Below, in pieces: positions 18,795-26,750 of a DNA stretch of 37,527 bases. This stretch comes from Deltaproteobacteria bacterium (lineage in GTDB: Bacteria > Desulfobacterota > GWC2-55-46 > UBA9637). Each line of letters starts with the position of its first letter. Position 1 is the first letter of the stretch. The position numbers were made by a program, and so were the translations under genes. The stretch spans positions 1-37,527 of the forward strand of contig JACRNJ010000072.1 in NCBI GenBank assembly GCA_016219285.1, in the 5' to 3' direction. The notes under the pieces are model-generated. The model had not been told where the DNA came from. It was given only the letters and a program-made list of their open reading frames with translations, and made no database searches.

Positions 18795-18877
18795 ACCCTT
18801 GACAAGTTATCTGTTTTGTTTTCAATAAAACAGATATAAATGTTTCATGTTAATAAAACACATAATTTGTCAAGGGT
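18795..18877. repeat. Long nested inverted repeat (three-stem shape)
   Basis: Outer arms acccttgacaa (18795-18805) and ttgtcaagggt (18867-18877) are perfect. They enclose a 10-base stem tatctgtttt/aaaacagata (18808-18836) and a short tgttt/aaaca stem (18841-18860). The whole can fold as a three-way junction. Confidence 0.6.
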
Positions 18878-18917
18878 CAAAGGGATTTTACTTTTTTGAT
18901 GATTTTTTTCATCTACT

Positions 18918-18946
18918 TTGATAACTTCATTATTTACAGGCATAAT
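18918..18946 (+). promoter_or_regulatory. Possible sigma70-type promoter for the HlyD-type gene
   Basis: TTGATA (18918-18923) and CATAAT (18941-18946) are separated by 17 bases. The transcript would begin near 18953, giving a very short leader with the aaaagga ribosome-binding site. Confidence 0.35.
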
Positions 18947-18963
18947 TTTTATAAAAGGATTCT

Positions 18964-20004
18964 ATGAAAAAGGTTGCACTTATTATTTTCATACTATGTA
19001 TTATCATTGCCGGGTTGTTTGCTTATATTAAACTTAAGAGGCCTGAAAAACTATCGGACTGTATTGACACTACAGGACTTATAGAGGCCACTGAGGTAGA
19101 ACTAGGTTCTAAGATTGCCGGCAGAATAGATTGGCTCTGCTGCAAAGAGGGAGATGCTATAAAATCCGGCGCATTGGCTATAAAACTAGACAATAGAGAA
19201 TTAAAGGCACGGGTTAAACAAGGCAGAGAATCGCTTAAGGCAGCACAGGCCTCTCTTAATATAAGCGAGGCTAATTTGGAAAGTACAAAACTTGAGGTGG
19301 ATGCTGTCATGGCAGAGGCTCAGGCAGCAGAGGCAGAGGTTGCGCGAATGAAGGCCTTGGTGGAAGATGCCAAAAAAAATCTTCAGAGGGTTAGCGGGCT
19401 TTTTAAAGACGGCTTGATATCAGAAAGGGAAATGGATGCGGCAAAGACAAACTACGATGCCAATCATGCCCAGTTTGACTCTGCAATGGCCCGCAAAATG
19501 GCGGCTGATGCAAAATTGAAGACTTCTATATCCAATATCAAGGCATCCGAAGCGCAGATATCTTCCGCAAAGGCAAAGATGCAGGAAGCGCAGGCATGGC
19601 TGAATGTATTGGATACGCAGCTTAAGGACACAGAGATAATCTCACCCATAGACGGCGTTGTTGTATATAAGGCGTTTGAGACAGGAGAGGTAGTCAATGC
19701 CGGCGCGCCTATTTACACTGTCCATGATTTAAAAAACATCTGGGCAAGGGTTGATATTGAAGAAACAACCATAGGAGAGATAAAGCTAGGCAACCCAGCG
19801 AAAATTTCAGCGTCAGCCCAGCCTGATAGAGAGTCCTCTGGCGAAGTTATTGAAATCGGCAGAGAAGGTGAATTCGCCACTCAGAGGGATGTAACAAGGG
19901 GCAGGTCTGACATAAGGACATTCAGGGTAAAGATAGGCATTAAAGAACCGAATGGGTTATTGAAATCAGGCATGACTGTGAAGGCAAAGATATATTGCAG
20001 ATAA
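18964..20004 (+). CDS. HlyD/EmrA-type membrane-fusion (periplasmic adaptor) protein
   Basis: 346 residues. One N-terminal membrane anchor (4-24), then a lipoyl-like half-motif (VELGSKIAGRIDWLCCKEGD), a long alanine-rich coiled-coil hairpin (about 75-220, SLKAAQASLNISEANLESTK onward), the second lipoyl half (DTEIISPIDGVVVYKAFETG), and beta-barrel and membrane-proximal parts. It would bridge an inner-membrane exporter and an outer-membrane channel. No permease, ABC ATPase or TolC gene follows. Instead the gene runs into a decayed GGDEF fragment, so partners may have been deleted or lie elsewhere. The two adjacent cysteines (LCCKEG) are unusual for the family. ATG has aaaagga five bases upstream. 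Confidence 0.93.
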   Translation: MKKVALIIFILCIIIAGLFAYIKLKRPEKLSDCIDTTGLIEATEVELGSKIAGRIDWLCCKEGDAIKSGALAIKLDNRELKARVKQGRESLKAAQASLNISEANLESTKLEVDAVMAEAQAAEAEVARMKALVEDAKKNLQRVSGLFKDGLISEREMDAAKTNYDANHAQFDSAMARKMAADAKLKTSISNIKASEAQISSAKAKMQEAQAWLNVLDTQLKDTEIISPIDGVVVYKAFETGEVVNAGAPIYTVHDLKNIWARVDIEETTIGEIKLGNPAKISASAQPDRESSGEVIEIGREGEFATQRDVTRGRSDIRTFRVKIGIKEPNGLLKSGMTVKAKIYCR

Positions 20005-20106
20005 AGGAATATTGGAAAATGTATAACTATTTTATAGTCTTTAATTTGCCTTTTAGAAGCTCAATATTTAAGCCGCTTGTTGCGATTTTTAAAATATATG
20101 GTTAAT

Positions 20107-20226
20107 CATAATTTAACGGTCTCAAGCGATTTTTTCAGGAAAAACTTTCTAACGAAATGGAAAGGGCGGAAAGATATGGCTGGGATAGAAAATTGGCAAG
20201 ATGTTTCAAGACGTGGTTGATTTGTT
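20107..20226 (+). pseudogene. Remnant of a GGDEF (diguanylate cyclase) domain start
   Basis: From 20121 the frame reads LKRFFQEKLSNEMERAERYG then WDRKL. This matches the opening of GGDEF domains (LTGLYNRRYFQEKLEEEIERARRYG). The preceding HNLT (20107-20118) is in another frame, so an indel sits near 20115-20120. After RKL similarity ends and the GG(D/E)EF catalytic part is absent. No start codon or upstream domain is clear. It is wedged between the HlyD-type gene and the shortened end of the methyltransferase gene. Confidence 0.55.
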
Positions 20227-20227
20227 T

Positions 20228-20893
20228 TTACACCCCAACCTCTATCAAAAACCTTTTAGCCACGCAGCCTGCTTTCGGCTGAACAAATTGAAATCTGCGA
20301 ATCACAAGCTTATTTGCAGTTATAGCAGAAAGCATCTCCTTAAGCCTGTAAACAGCATAGACATAGATAATCCTAGCTTTTTCTGCCGCCAAATATCTGG
20401 AAATCTTTACAATCTCTGCCAAATCGCATGTAAGCTCCATTTTTGCCTTTGCCTTCTCACTGCAAGGGCTTATCCTTTCTGTTCCGGGTTTCCAATAGGG
20501 AGGATTGCTTACAACAACGGAGAATACCCCCTTCCCCAGCTTTGTTGTGGGGACAGATTTTAAATCTGTCCCCAGTGTCCTGAAATCACCTTTGATTATA
20601 TCAATTCTTGAACAGAGATTATTTAATTTCACATTCCTCTCTGCAATATCCGCCAGGCCTTCCTGAATCTCAATGCCGACGATTTTTTGAACCGATGATT
20701 TTTGCGCAAGGATGAGCGGGATTACACCTGAACCAGTGCCAAGGTCTATAACTGAATCAGTAGATTTTAAAGGCAGGATAAAATCGGCGAGAAGTACGGC
20801 ATCAGTTGAAAATCTATAGCCATTTTTCCTCTGGATTATTTTATAGGAGTCAAGGTCGTCAATGGTTTCGTCAGGATTGAGGGAAGACATCAT
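20228..20893 (-). CDS. trmN6: TrmN6-like tRNA methyltransferase, shortened C-terminus
   Basis: S-adenosylmethionine-dependent methyltransferase of the tRNA1(Val) adenine-37 N6 family. It has GYRFSTDAVLLADFI, motif I VIDLGTGSGVIPLILAQ and the catalytic NPPY in VVSNPPYWKPG. Starts possible at TTG 20902 or ATG 20893/20890. An in-frame GTDLKSVPT segment at about 108-116, between the two catalytic motifs, is encoded by a perfect 25-base palindrome. Relatives run about 20-25 residues past KRFLIE; here the protein stops at RFLIEVGV, so the last strand is missing or replaced. This is consistent with a deletion scar next to the GGDEF relic. Activity is plausible but not assured. Confidence 0.85.
   Translation of the reverse strand: MMSSLNPDETIDDLDSYKIIQRKNGYRFSTDAVLLADFILPLKSTDSVIDLGTGSGVIPLILAQKSSVQKIVGIEIQEGLADIAERNVKLNNLCSRIDIIKGDFRTLGTDLKSVPTTKLGKGVFSVVVSNPPYWKPGTERISPCSEKAKAKMELTCDLAEIVKISRYLAAEKARIIYVYAVYRLKEMLSAITANKLVIRRFQFVQPKAGCVAKRFLIEVGV
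20549..20573. repeat. Perfect 25-base palindrome, copy 1 (in trmN6)
   Basis: Arms ggggacagattt and aaatctgtcccc around a single central t. It is translated in trmN6 as GTDLKSVP. Identical to 22060-22084. Confidence 0.9.
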
Positions 20894-20910
20894 AAGATTC
20901 AAGAAGTTCT

Positions 20911-20935
20911 CGTTCCCACGCTCTGCATGGGAACG
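20911..20935. repeat. Hairpin repeat cgttccca ... tgggaacg
   Basis: Eight-base perfect arms around cgctctgca, located between the trmN6 start and the end of the DUF1015 gene. The sequence resembles a repeat seen in many environmental bacterial genomes. Just after it, 20950-20972 has tactcgttactgcttactg units that encode the C-terminal SSNE of the DUF1015 protein. Confidence 0.65.
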
Positions 20936-20949
20936 CGTAATATCGCCGC

Positions 20950-22380
20950 TTACTCGTTACTGCTTACTGTTTCACAAACCACCTCGCCATTGCCAATCGG
21001 ATTTATTACCATGCCCGATAAAAGTTTAGGATAAAAATATGTGGATTTCTGCGGCATTACCTGGCCTGAGCTTGCAACTGCCTTTACCTGTTCAATCTTT
21101 GTCGGGTTTAAAAGAAACGCCATCTGCCTTCCGTGTTTCTTTGTCTCTTCAATTGCATCATCCATGCTCTTGATATAAACCAGGTTTGTCTGATTTTCCT
21201 GCGCCGCGCTGCTTATGCCGAGGATGTTGTTCAAGATAAGCGCATGAAGAACAGTCACATCAAGCGATTTAAACACATCATGAATTGAGCTCCCAAACAC
21301 CTCATCCATTGTATCTTTTTGCTTTAATGCAAGAGCAAAATACGAATCAATGCCGTTTATATAAAGGCCAAAACTCGGCAGCCTTGCCCCGGTATCTTCC
21401 ATGCTTTTATAAAATTCTTTTCTAACCCTTGGCTCAACCTTGCCGTTCCACTTAAATTCTTCAATATCAAAAAAGCTGGAGCAGTTTGCCAAGAATGTAT
21501 TTGGTTTGAAATCCGTGATGCTGTGTATAATACGGTGGGTCGGCATTATTGTCATACCCTCATCATCCATGTTGGAGAAATACATCATCACATAGTTGAA
21601 CAACTCATTTCCAGTATAATCCTTTAACTGTTCCCTCATCATATTTCTGTAGTTCAGAGCGGTTTCATACCTATGATGGCCATCCGCTATAAATAAAGGC
21701 TTGTCAGACATAGCTTCTACAACCTTTTTAATTGTTTCTGGTCTGTCAATCCTCCAGACCTTGCTCTCCACTCCGTCATCATCTGCAACATCAATAATGG
21801 GCGAACCATTTATACAACAATCCTCTAAAAGCCTGTTTATTGTCTTATGCGGCTCTGAATACAGAGAAAATATGCAGCTAAAATTTGCATTGCATGCCTC
21901 CATGAGTTTTAACCTGTCCGCCTTTGGACCGGCAAGGGTCTTTTCATGCGGGTGTATGCCTCCCTTGCCAAATTCCTCAAGCCTTGCCAGGGCTATAAAA
22001 CCCTTTCTTGCCCTTCGCTGGCCATTGACAAGCTCTATGTTTGTCAATGGCTGGCCGCTGGGGACAGATTTTAAATCTGTCCCCACTTTATAGACCTGGA
22101 TATAATAGTAGATAGCGGGAGTTTTATCTATGACAAGAATATCTTCATCGCGCCATTTCTTAAAATCTGCCGCAGCCCTTGAATATCTATCATTGGAAGC
22201 CGCATCATCTGGAAAAGTTTTTCCCAGTATCAGCCTTATAATATTATGAGGGTGCCTCTTGTAAAGCTCATCCTGAAACGCAGGAGAAATTACATCATAT
22301 GGCGGCGCCATAATCTTATTTAAATCTCCCACCTTATTTGGATTGTAAAGTATGCCTTTAAAAGGCGCTATCTTTGCCAT
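20950..22380 (-). CDS. DUF1015 family protein
   Basis: 476 residues of the DUF1015 (HI0933-unrelated) cytosolic family, function unknown. Typical features are the opening MAKIAPFKGILYNPNKVGDL then APPYDVIS, HPHNIIRLILGK and the conserved PLFIADGHHRYETALNYRN. In other genomes members often sit near serine-biosynthesis or PTS genes; here it follows ptsI. An in-frame segment VGTDLKSVPSGQPLTNIELV at about 98-117 is encoded by the 25-base palindrome (22060-22084) and an adjoining gccattgac/gtcaatggc hairpin (22021-22050). The extreme C-terminus is encoded by repeat units. ATG 22380 follows an aaaggagatgatt ribosome-binding site. Confidence 0.88.
   Translation of the reverse strand: MAKIAPFKGILYNPNKVGDLNKIMAPPYDVISPAFQDELYKRHPHNIIRLILGKTFPDDAASNDRYSRAAADFKKWRDEDILVIDKTPAIYYYIQVYKVGTDLKSVPSGQPLTNIELVNGQRRARKGFIALARLEEFGKGGIHPHEKTLAGPKADRLKLMEACNANFSCIFSLYSEPHKTINRLLEDCCINGSPIIDVADDDGVESKVWRIDRPETIKKVVEAMSDKPLFIADGHHRYETALNYRNMMREQLKDYTGNELFNYVMMYFSNMDDEGMTIMPTHRIIHSITDFKPNTFLANCSSFFDIEEFKWNGKVEPRVRKEFYKSMEDTGARLPSFGLYINGIDSYFALALKQKDTMDEVFGSSIHDVFKSLDVTVLHALILNNILGISSAAQENQTNLVYIKSMDDAIEETKKHGRQMAFLLNPTKIEQVKAVASSGQVMPQKSTYFYPKLLSGMVINPIGNGEVVCETVSSNE
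22060..22084. repeat. Perfect 25-base palindrome, copy 2 (in the DUF1015 gene)
   Basis: Identical to 20549-20573 (arms ggggacagattt / aaatctgtcccc). It is again read as GTDLKSVP, and is followed by a second hairpin gccattgac/gtcaatggc. Confidence 0.9.
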
Positions 22381-22395
22381 TAATCATCTCCTTTT

Positions 22396-22458
22396 TAAGA
22401 TTTATGATTTACGATTTACGAATTACGATTTCAAAATCTAAAATCGTAAATCTAAAAT
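22396..22458. repeat. Heptamer hairpin element GATTTACGA, copy 1 (3' side of ptsI)
   Basis: Reiterated gatttacga/attacgattt units followed after a short A-rich gap by the complement aaaatcgtaaatctaaaatc. It fills the gap between ptsI and the DUF1015 gene. Confidence 0.75.
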
Positions 22459-24227
22459 CAACTGTACTCCTCCGGAAACCGCTTTGCCATCTCACCTTTT
22501 ATAAATACTTCTATCTCCTGGGCCGTAGAAAGTGCAAGCGCCTTTTCACCTATCTCTCTTGCCTCGGAATATTTTATAGACCTTATTAGCTTTTTCACCT
22601 TCAGAATGGAAAGGGCATTCATGCTTAGCTGATCCAATCCGAGACCCAGGAGTATTAAGGCATGTTCCGGTTCGCCTGCCATCTCTCCGCATACGCCGAC
22701 GGCAATGCCGGAATTATGGGCGGCATCCACGATATGCTTTATAATCCTTAACGCCGCTGGATGCAGCGGCTCATATAAATATGCCACATGCTCATTTACC
22801 CTGTCTATAGCAAGAGAATACTGAAGCAGATCGTTTGTGCCTATGGAAAAAAAGTCAACCTCTTTGGCAAGTATATCTGCAATAATAGCAGCAGATGGAA
22901 CTTCTACCATTGCGCCCACAAATATCTTTGGATTAAATGGAATGCCATGGCTCCTCAGCTCTTCTTTAGCCTCTTCCATGATTGCCTTTGCCTTTCTCAG
23001 TTCCTCAACTCCGGATATCATAGGAAACATTATTTTAAGATTACCAAATACACTGGCCCGGAGTATTCCCTTAATCTGAGTCTTGAAAATATCAGGCTTT
23101 TTAAGACAGAATCTTATTGCCCTTAAACCCATTGCGGGGTTCATTTCAGGCGCAAGTTCCATTTGTGAAAGAAACTTATCCCCGCCTATATCAAGAGTGC
23201 GAATAATTGTTGGGTGGGGCGAAACCCTTTCAACCACATCCTTATAGACCTTGAAATGCTCATCCTCAGTAGGAAGGTCTTTTCTGTTGAGATATAAGAA
23301 CTCTGTCCTGTAAAGCCCAACACCATCGGCTCCGTGATCAAGGATGGATGAGACCTCTTCCACCATCTCTATATTGCCCATAAGCCTTATTCTTCTGCCA
23401 TCCTGCATCTCTGCCGGCAATTTTTTGTAGTGATGGAGCAGCTTTTCGTAATCAGAATATTGTCCCTGTTTTTTTTCATATTCTTTGATAACCTTTTTGG
23501 AAGGATTTATTACTACAAGGCCGCTGGCGCCGTCTATAATAAGAGTATCTCCGGCATTAATCTTCTGGGTTATATTCTCCAGCCCCACAACCGCAGGTAT
23601 TTCCAAAGACCTGGCTACAATGGCTGTATGCGAGGTCTTTCCGCCAATGTCCGTTAAAAACCCAAGAACTTTGCCCTTCACCATCTGTGCAGTATCGGTA
23701 GGCGCCAGGTCATGGGCAACCACAATCACCTCTTCTTTTATCTCTGCAATGGCCTCATGTTTTTTGCCCATGAGGTTTTTTAAGACACGGTCGCATATGT
23801 GGTCTATATCAGAACCCCTTTCCCTTATATATTCATCGTCAATGGTGTCAAAGAACTCTCTTATCTCCTTCATAACCATCCGGATGGCCCACTCTGCATT
23901 GACCTTTTCCTTCTTAATGATCTTTATAGTATCGTCTATAAGCATCTTATCTTCCATCATCATAATGTGCGCGTCAATGATGCGGATATGCTCTTTGCCT
24001 TTTCCATCCTTTAAAAGCTTGTTTCTTATCTTCAGCAGCTGGTCTTTTGACTCCTGAACAGCCTTTTTAAACCGTTTTGTCTCCGATGAGATATAGGTTG
24101 TATCTAAATAGCAATAGGCAGGCGTTTCCAAGCTGCCGTCATCTACAAGATATGCCCTGCCAATCTTGATGCCGGGAGAAACACCTATGCCTTTTAATAC
24201 TATGTCTGTTTTGGTTTGGTCTGTCAT
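22458..24227 (-). CDS. ptsI: PTS enzyme I (phosphoenolpyruvate-protein phosphotransferase)
   Basis: 589 residues. Takes phosphate from phosphoenolpyruvate and passes it to HPr. The active histidine is His200 in GGKTSHTAIVARS. The PEP-binding barrel has LYRTEFLYLNR, LRTLDIGGDK, IMFPMIS, and the catalytic cysteine in GVCGEMAGEP; GTNDLLQYSLAIDR is present. It runs in the same direction as HPr and the mannose-type EII genes. Unlike a typical tight operon, it is bracketed on both sides by copies of the GATTTACGA hairpin element. Full length, no insertion seen inside the protein. Confidence 0.97.
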   Translation of the reverse strand: MTDQTKTDIVLKGIGVSPGIKIGRAYLVDDGSLETPAYCYLDTTYISSETKRFKKAVQESKDQLLKIRNKLLKDGKGKEHIRIIDAHIMMMEDKMLIDDTIKIIKKEKVNAEWAIRMVMKEIREFFDTIDDEYIRERGSDIDHICDRVLKNLMGKKHEAIAEIKEEVIVVAHDLAPTDTAQMVKGKVLGFLTDIGGKTSHTAIVARSLEIPAVVGLENITQKINAGDTLIIDGASGLVVINPSKKVIKEYEKKQGQYSDYEKLLHHYKKLPAEMQDGRRIRLMGNIEMVEEVSSILDHGADGVGLYRTEFLYLNRKDLPTEDEHFKVYKDVVERVSPHPTIIRTLDIGGDKFLSQMELAPEMNPAMGLRAIRFCLKKPDIFKTQIKGILRASVFGNLKIMFPMISGVEELRKAKAIMEEAKEELRSHGIPFNPKIFVGAMVEVPSAAIIADILAKEVDFFSIGTNDLLQYSLAIDRVNEHVAYLYEPLHPAALRIIKHIVDAAHNSGIAVGVCGEMAGEPEHALILLGLGLDQLSMNALSILKVKKLIRSIKYSEAREIGEKALALSTAQEIEVFIKGEMAKRFPEEYS

Positions 24228-24237
24228 AATTCAATTT

Positions 24238-24306
24238 AGGATTTACGAATTACGATTTACGAATCAAAAATACAAATCTAAAATCCAAAATCGTAAATCT
24301 AAAATA
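24238..24306. repeat. Heptamer hairpin element GATTTACGA, copy 2 (5' side of ptsI)
   Basis: Same unit types and order as 22396-22458 (gatttacgaattacgatttacg ... aaaatcgtaaatctaaaat). It fills the gap between HPr and ptsI. Confidence 0.75.
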
Positions 24307-24315
24307 GATTCAGTT

Positions 24316-24603
24316 TTACTCTTCTCCAAAATTTCCCTCTATCAGAGTCTGCAATGCCTGAATCGCCTCTTTTGCATCTCCCCCTTTTGCCTTAACTAAA
24401 ATATGAGAACCGCACGCAGCGGCAAGCATCATAATGCCCATAATACTCTTTCCGCTTACCTCCTGGCTGTCTTTCTCTACAAAGATATCAGCGTTAAACT
24501 TATTTGCCATCTGCACAAATTGCGCGGCTGCCCTTGCATGAAGACCAAGCTTGTTGCTTATCGTGAAGGTCTTCTTGATATATGAATTTTCTCTGATATC
24601 CAT
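24316..24603 (-). CDS. ptsH: HPr phosphocarrier protein
   Basis: About 95 residues from ATG 24603 (a TTG at 24612 would add three). The active histidine lies in NKLGLHARAAAQFV and the regulatory-type serine in VSGKSIMGIMMLAA. The intact serine site would suit control by HPr kinase, but no hprK gene is present in the window. It starts two bases after the IID stop codon, so coupling with the EII genes is expected. agagga precedes the ATG. Confidence 0.95.
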   Translation of the reverse strand: MDIRENSYIKKTFTISNKLGLHARAAAQFVQMANKFNADIFVEKDSQEVSGKSIMGIMMLAAACGSHILVKAKGGDAKEAIQALQTLIEGNFGEE

Positions 24604-24604
24604 A

Positions 24605-25399
24605 TCAACCAATCCTCTGAAACATATTCATAACAATTAAAAATACAAACGCCGGTATAAACAATAAATATATGGCCAATGAAACCGATATCCCTTTTCT
24701 CAAGACACCTGATAGTAATATTGTTGTAATTACCATAAAAACTGCCATCAAAAATATCGGATAGATTTGAGCAGGCTGCCCTTCAACCATACTATATTTG
24801 AACCATTTAAATACTATAATTGCCACGAGGATACCAAGAAAGACTGTTGTAATAAGCCTAACCCTTAACGCCCGCTCTGGCAGTTCTAATGATTTGATAT
24901 AGTCTACAACATCTTCACCCAGCCTATATCCATTACACAAGCCGAACCATCTCATCCACAAGTGAAAGATATTATACACAATCAAAAATACGACAGGACC
25001 CCAGAGACCCCATATAAGCGCAGATATTACTCCAAGAACCGAAGCAAGCGGCCTTATAGCGCCCCAAAAAAATGTATCGCCTATAGCGCCGTATGGCCCG
25101 GTAAGGCTTTGTTTAAAATAAGAGATGTCTTTAGCATCACGAATCCCATCCCGTACCTCCTCTTCCATTTTTATAACAGCGCCAAGAATAGGCGAAGCCA
25201 TATAGGGATGGGCATTATAAAAAACCATGTGCCTTTTAAGAACCGCACAGGCCTTATCATTATCCTTTTTATACATATCCCTGATAGCAGGGGCTAGGTT
25301 TGCTGCAAATCCAAGACCCTGCATCTTTTCAAAACTCCAAGCCGACTGAATAAAAAAAGAATTCAAAAAGACTTTAAACATGGTAAATCTGCCTATCAT
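24605..25399 (-). CDS. PTS mannose/fructose/sorbose-family IID component
   Basis: 264-residue inner-membrane protein. The N-terminal cytosolic part has the family signature QSAWSFEKMQGLGFAANLAP, followed by GPYGAIGDTFFWGAIRPL. The C-terminal third has hydrophobic spans (VRLITTVFLGILVAIIVFKW and later). With IIC it forms the sugar channel. Its ATG overlaps the IIC stop codon (ATGA at 25396-25399). Substrate cannot be read from sequence; in many anaerobes such mannose-type systems are partial and thought regulatory. Confidence 0.93.
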   Translation of the reverse strand: MIGRFTMFKVFLNSFFIQSAWSFEKMQGLGFAANLAPAIRDMYKKDNDKACAVLKRHMVFYNAHPYMASPILGAVIKMEEEVRDGIRDAKDISYFKQSLTGPYGAIGDTFFWGAIRPLASVLGVISALIWGLWGPVVFLIVYNIFHLWMRWFGLCNGYRLGEDVVDYIKSLELPERALRVRLITTVFLGILVAIIVFKWFKYSMVEGQPAQIYPIFLMAVFMVITTILLSGVLRKGISVSLAIYLLFIPAFVFLIVMNMFQRIG

Positions 25400-26139
25400 C
25401 TGATTATCACCGCAAGGAAAGCAGCAACAATGAAGGTTGTTGCTAAAAATACAGGCAGAGACTTACTGCTGTACCCCGCGCTATAAACAGAAGAAAGGCT
25501 TAAGATAACCGCAGCGCCGCATGCCAATGGCAAAGACATAACAACAACTGCAGGCAAGCTGGGCAATAAAAAATATATGAGTAAAATGCCTGTAATGATT
25601 AAAACGAATATGGTTGTAAAGTTTAAAATAAAAAAGATGCCAAGCCCCTTCATATTATTTATTTCAACGCTCTTACTAAACCCGCTATTTAAATCTGTCA
25701 GTGCGGTATTTAAAAACCGCCCATTCAGACTCCTTGCCGCAGCATCTATCCTTTTACAAATCATATCCATAGGAATTACTATGAGAATTGTAAAACCAAT
25801 AATAAAAATTATATCTGCCCTGCCAAATTTCCATGGGAAAATATCAATGCCAGTTCCCATTAATGCCTTGTGCCCTATCAGCGAGACAGCTGTAATAAGC
25901 GCCGTCATTATTACCTCATGGGGCGGTATATGGCCGCCTATAGGCAGTTCGCCAATCCAGAGAAGCTCCAATACCCCTCCTATTGCCAGCCCTGTCATGG
26001 CATCGCCCAACATATAACCAATGACAGGCGCCGTAACAATCGGCCTTGATACCATAATCTGCAAAGCAGCAGTCCTATCAAGGGAAATGAGCCCGCCGAC
26101 AACAGAAGCTAGAAAAGACTGCCAGATAATATCAGCCAA
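25396..26139 (-). CDS. PTS mannose/fructose/sorbose-family IIC component
   Basis: 247 residues from a TTG at 26139 that follows aggagg by four bases (LADIIWQSFLASVVGGLISL then DRTAALQIMVSRP). Many hydrophobic segments and the conserved GGVLELLWIGELPIGGHIPP then HEV are present. An upstream ATG at 26202 would add a 21-residue leader (ESEKRRNGELFSDSLITGG), but that stretch is encoded by a hairpin repeat (26157-26199) and lacks family similarity, so the TTG start is preferred. It forms the membrane channel with IID. There is 66 bp between this start and the IIB gene. Confidence 0.93.
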   Translation of the reverse strand: MADIIWQSFLASVVGGLISLDRTAALQIMVSRPIVTAPVIGYMLGDAMTGLAIGGVLELLWIGELPIGGHIPPHEVIMTALITAVSLIGHKALMGTGIDIFPWKFGRADIIFIIGFTILIVIPMDMICKRIDAAARSLNGRFLNTALTDLNSGFSKSVEINNMKGLGIFFILNFTTIFVLIITGILLIYFLLPSLPAVVVMSLPLACGAAVILSLSSVYSAGYSSKSLPVFLATTFIVAAFLAVIIR

Positions 26140-26156
26140 TATTCCTCCTGTGATTA

Positions 26157-26207
26157 GAGAATCGGAGAACAATTCTCCGTTTCGCCGTTTCTCCGATTCC
26201 ACGATTC
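26157..26207. repeat. Hairpin repeat upstream of the IIC start
   Basis: Arms gaatcggaga (26159-26168) and tctccgattc (26190-26199) are perfect and inner ggagaa/ttctcc can also pair. It ends immediately before the aggagg ribosome-binding site of IIC on the minus strand. Confidence 0.7.
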
Positions 26208-26667
26208 ACAACTTCACCGCCTTATCCGACGGCACACCTCTTATATCTAATTCAATCCCCATGTCCAAAAAGTTATGCAATATATCCTCGTCCTCTTTAT
26301 CAACATATACAGACTGGGTAAGCTTCTTACCTTTCCCGTTGTGATGGATATTTCCAATATTAAGATGAGAAAACCTGAAACCATTCTTATACGCTTGCAT
26401 TATATCCTTCAAGGCAGAAAATATAATAATTACCCTCTCTGTGTTCATATTACTTGATTCTATATCTTCCAGCGACTCTTCTATGCCCTCCACCTTTATT
26501 GTCAGGGCCTTTGAGGCGCAAGACTCCAAGGCAATCCTTTGTATGCGGTTTTTTTTAGCTTCGTCACTGGCAACTACAATGCATGTTGCCTTGCAAAAAG
26601 GCGCCCATGCCTCTACTATCTGGCCGTGAACCAGCCTATCATCAACTCTGACTAATACTATGCTCAT
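26206..26667 (-). CDS. PTS mannose/fructose/sorbose-family IIB component
   Basis: 153 residues, cytosolic. The phosphorylated histidine is His14 in VRVDDRLVHGQI, the family hallmark. Other conserved parts are CIVVASDEAKKN and FSHLNIGNIHHNGKGKKLTQ then SVYVDKED. It accepts phosphate from IIA and hands it to the sugar. Its translation start (ATG 26667) directly abuts a hairpin repeat at 26668-26748, and no good ribosome-binding site is left, so expression may depend on that element or on coupling. Confidence 0.95.
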   Translation of the reverse strand: MSIVLVRVDDRLVHGQIVEAWAPFCKATCIVVASDEAKKNRIQRIALESCASKALTIKVEGIEESLEDIESSNMNTERVIIIFSALKDIMQAYKNGFRFSHLNIGNIHHNGKGKKLTQSVYVDKEDEDILHNFLDMGIELDIRGVPSDKAVKL

Positions 26668-26748
26668 AAAACCGTTATCCGTGACCGTGACCGTGTGCTC
26701 CGTGACCGTATTGTACGGTCACGGCAAACGGACGCGAATCACGGTTTT
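26668..26748. repeat. Hairpin repeat (GTGACCGT units) abutting the IIB start codon
   Basis: Outer arms aaaaccgt/acggtttt (26668-26675, 26741-26748). An inner perfect hairpin cgtgaccgta-ttg-tacggtcacg lies at 26701-26723, with extra gtgaccgt units. It fills the whole IIA-IIB gap. Confidence 0.8.
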
Positions 26749-26750
26749 TA

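Larger units (their letters stand above)
18682..18963. other. Divergent intergenic region between ileS and the HlyD-type gene
   Basis: AT-rich and non-coding. It holds a small palindrome gccgataaatcggc (18699-18712), a ccaaaaat/atttttgg hairpin (18725-18744), a nested inverted-repeat structure (18795-18877) and a possible promoter (18918-18946). No open frame of note. Confidence 0.5.
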
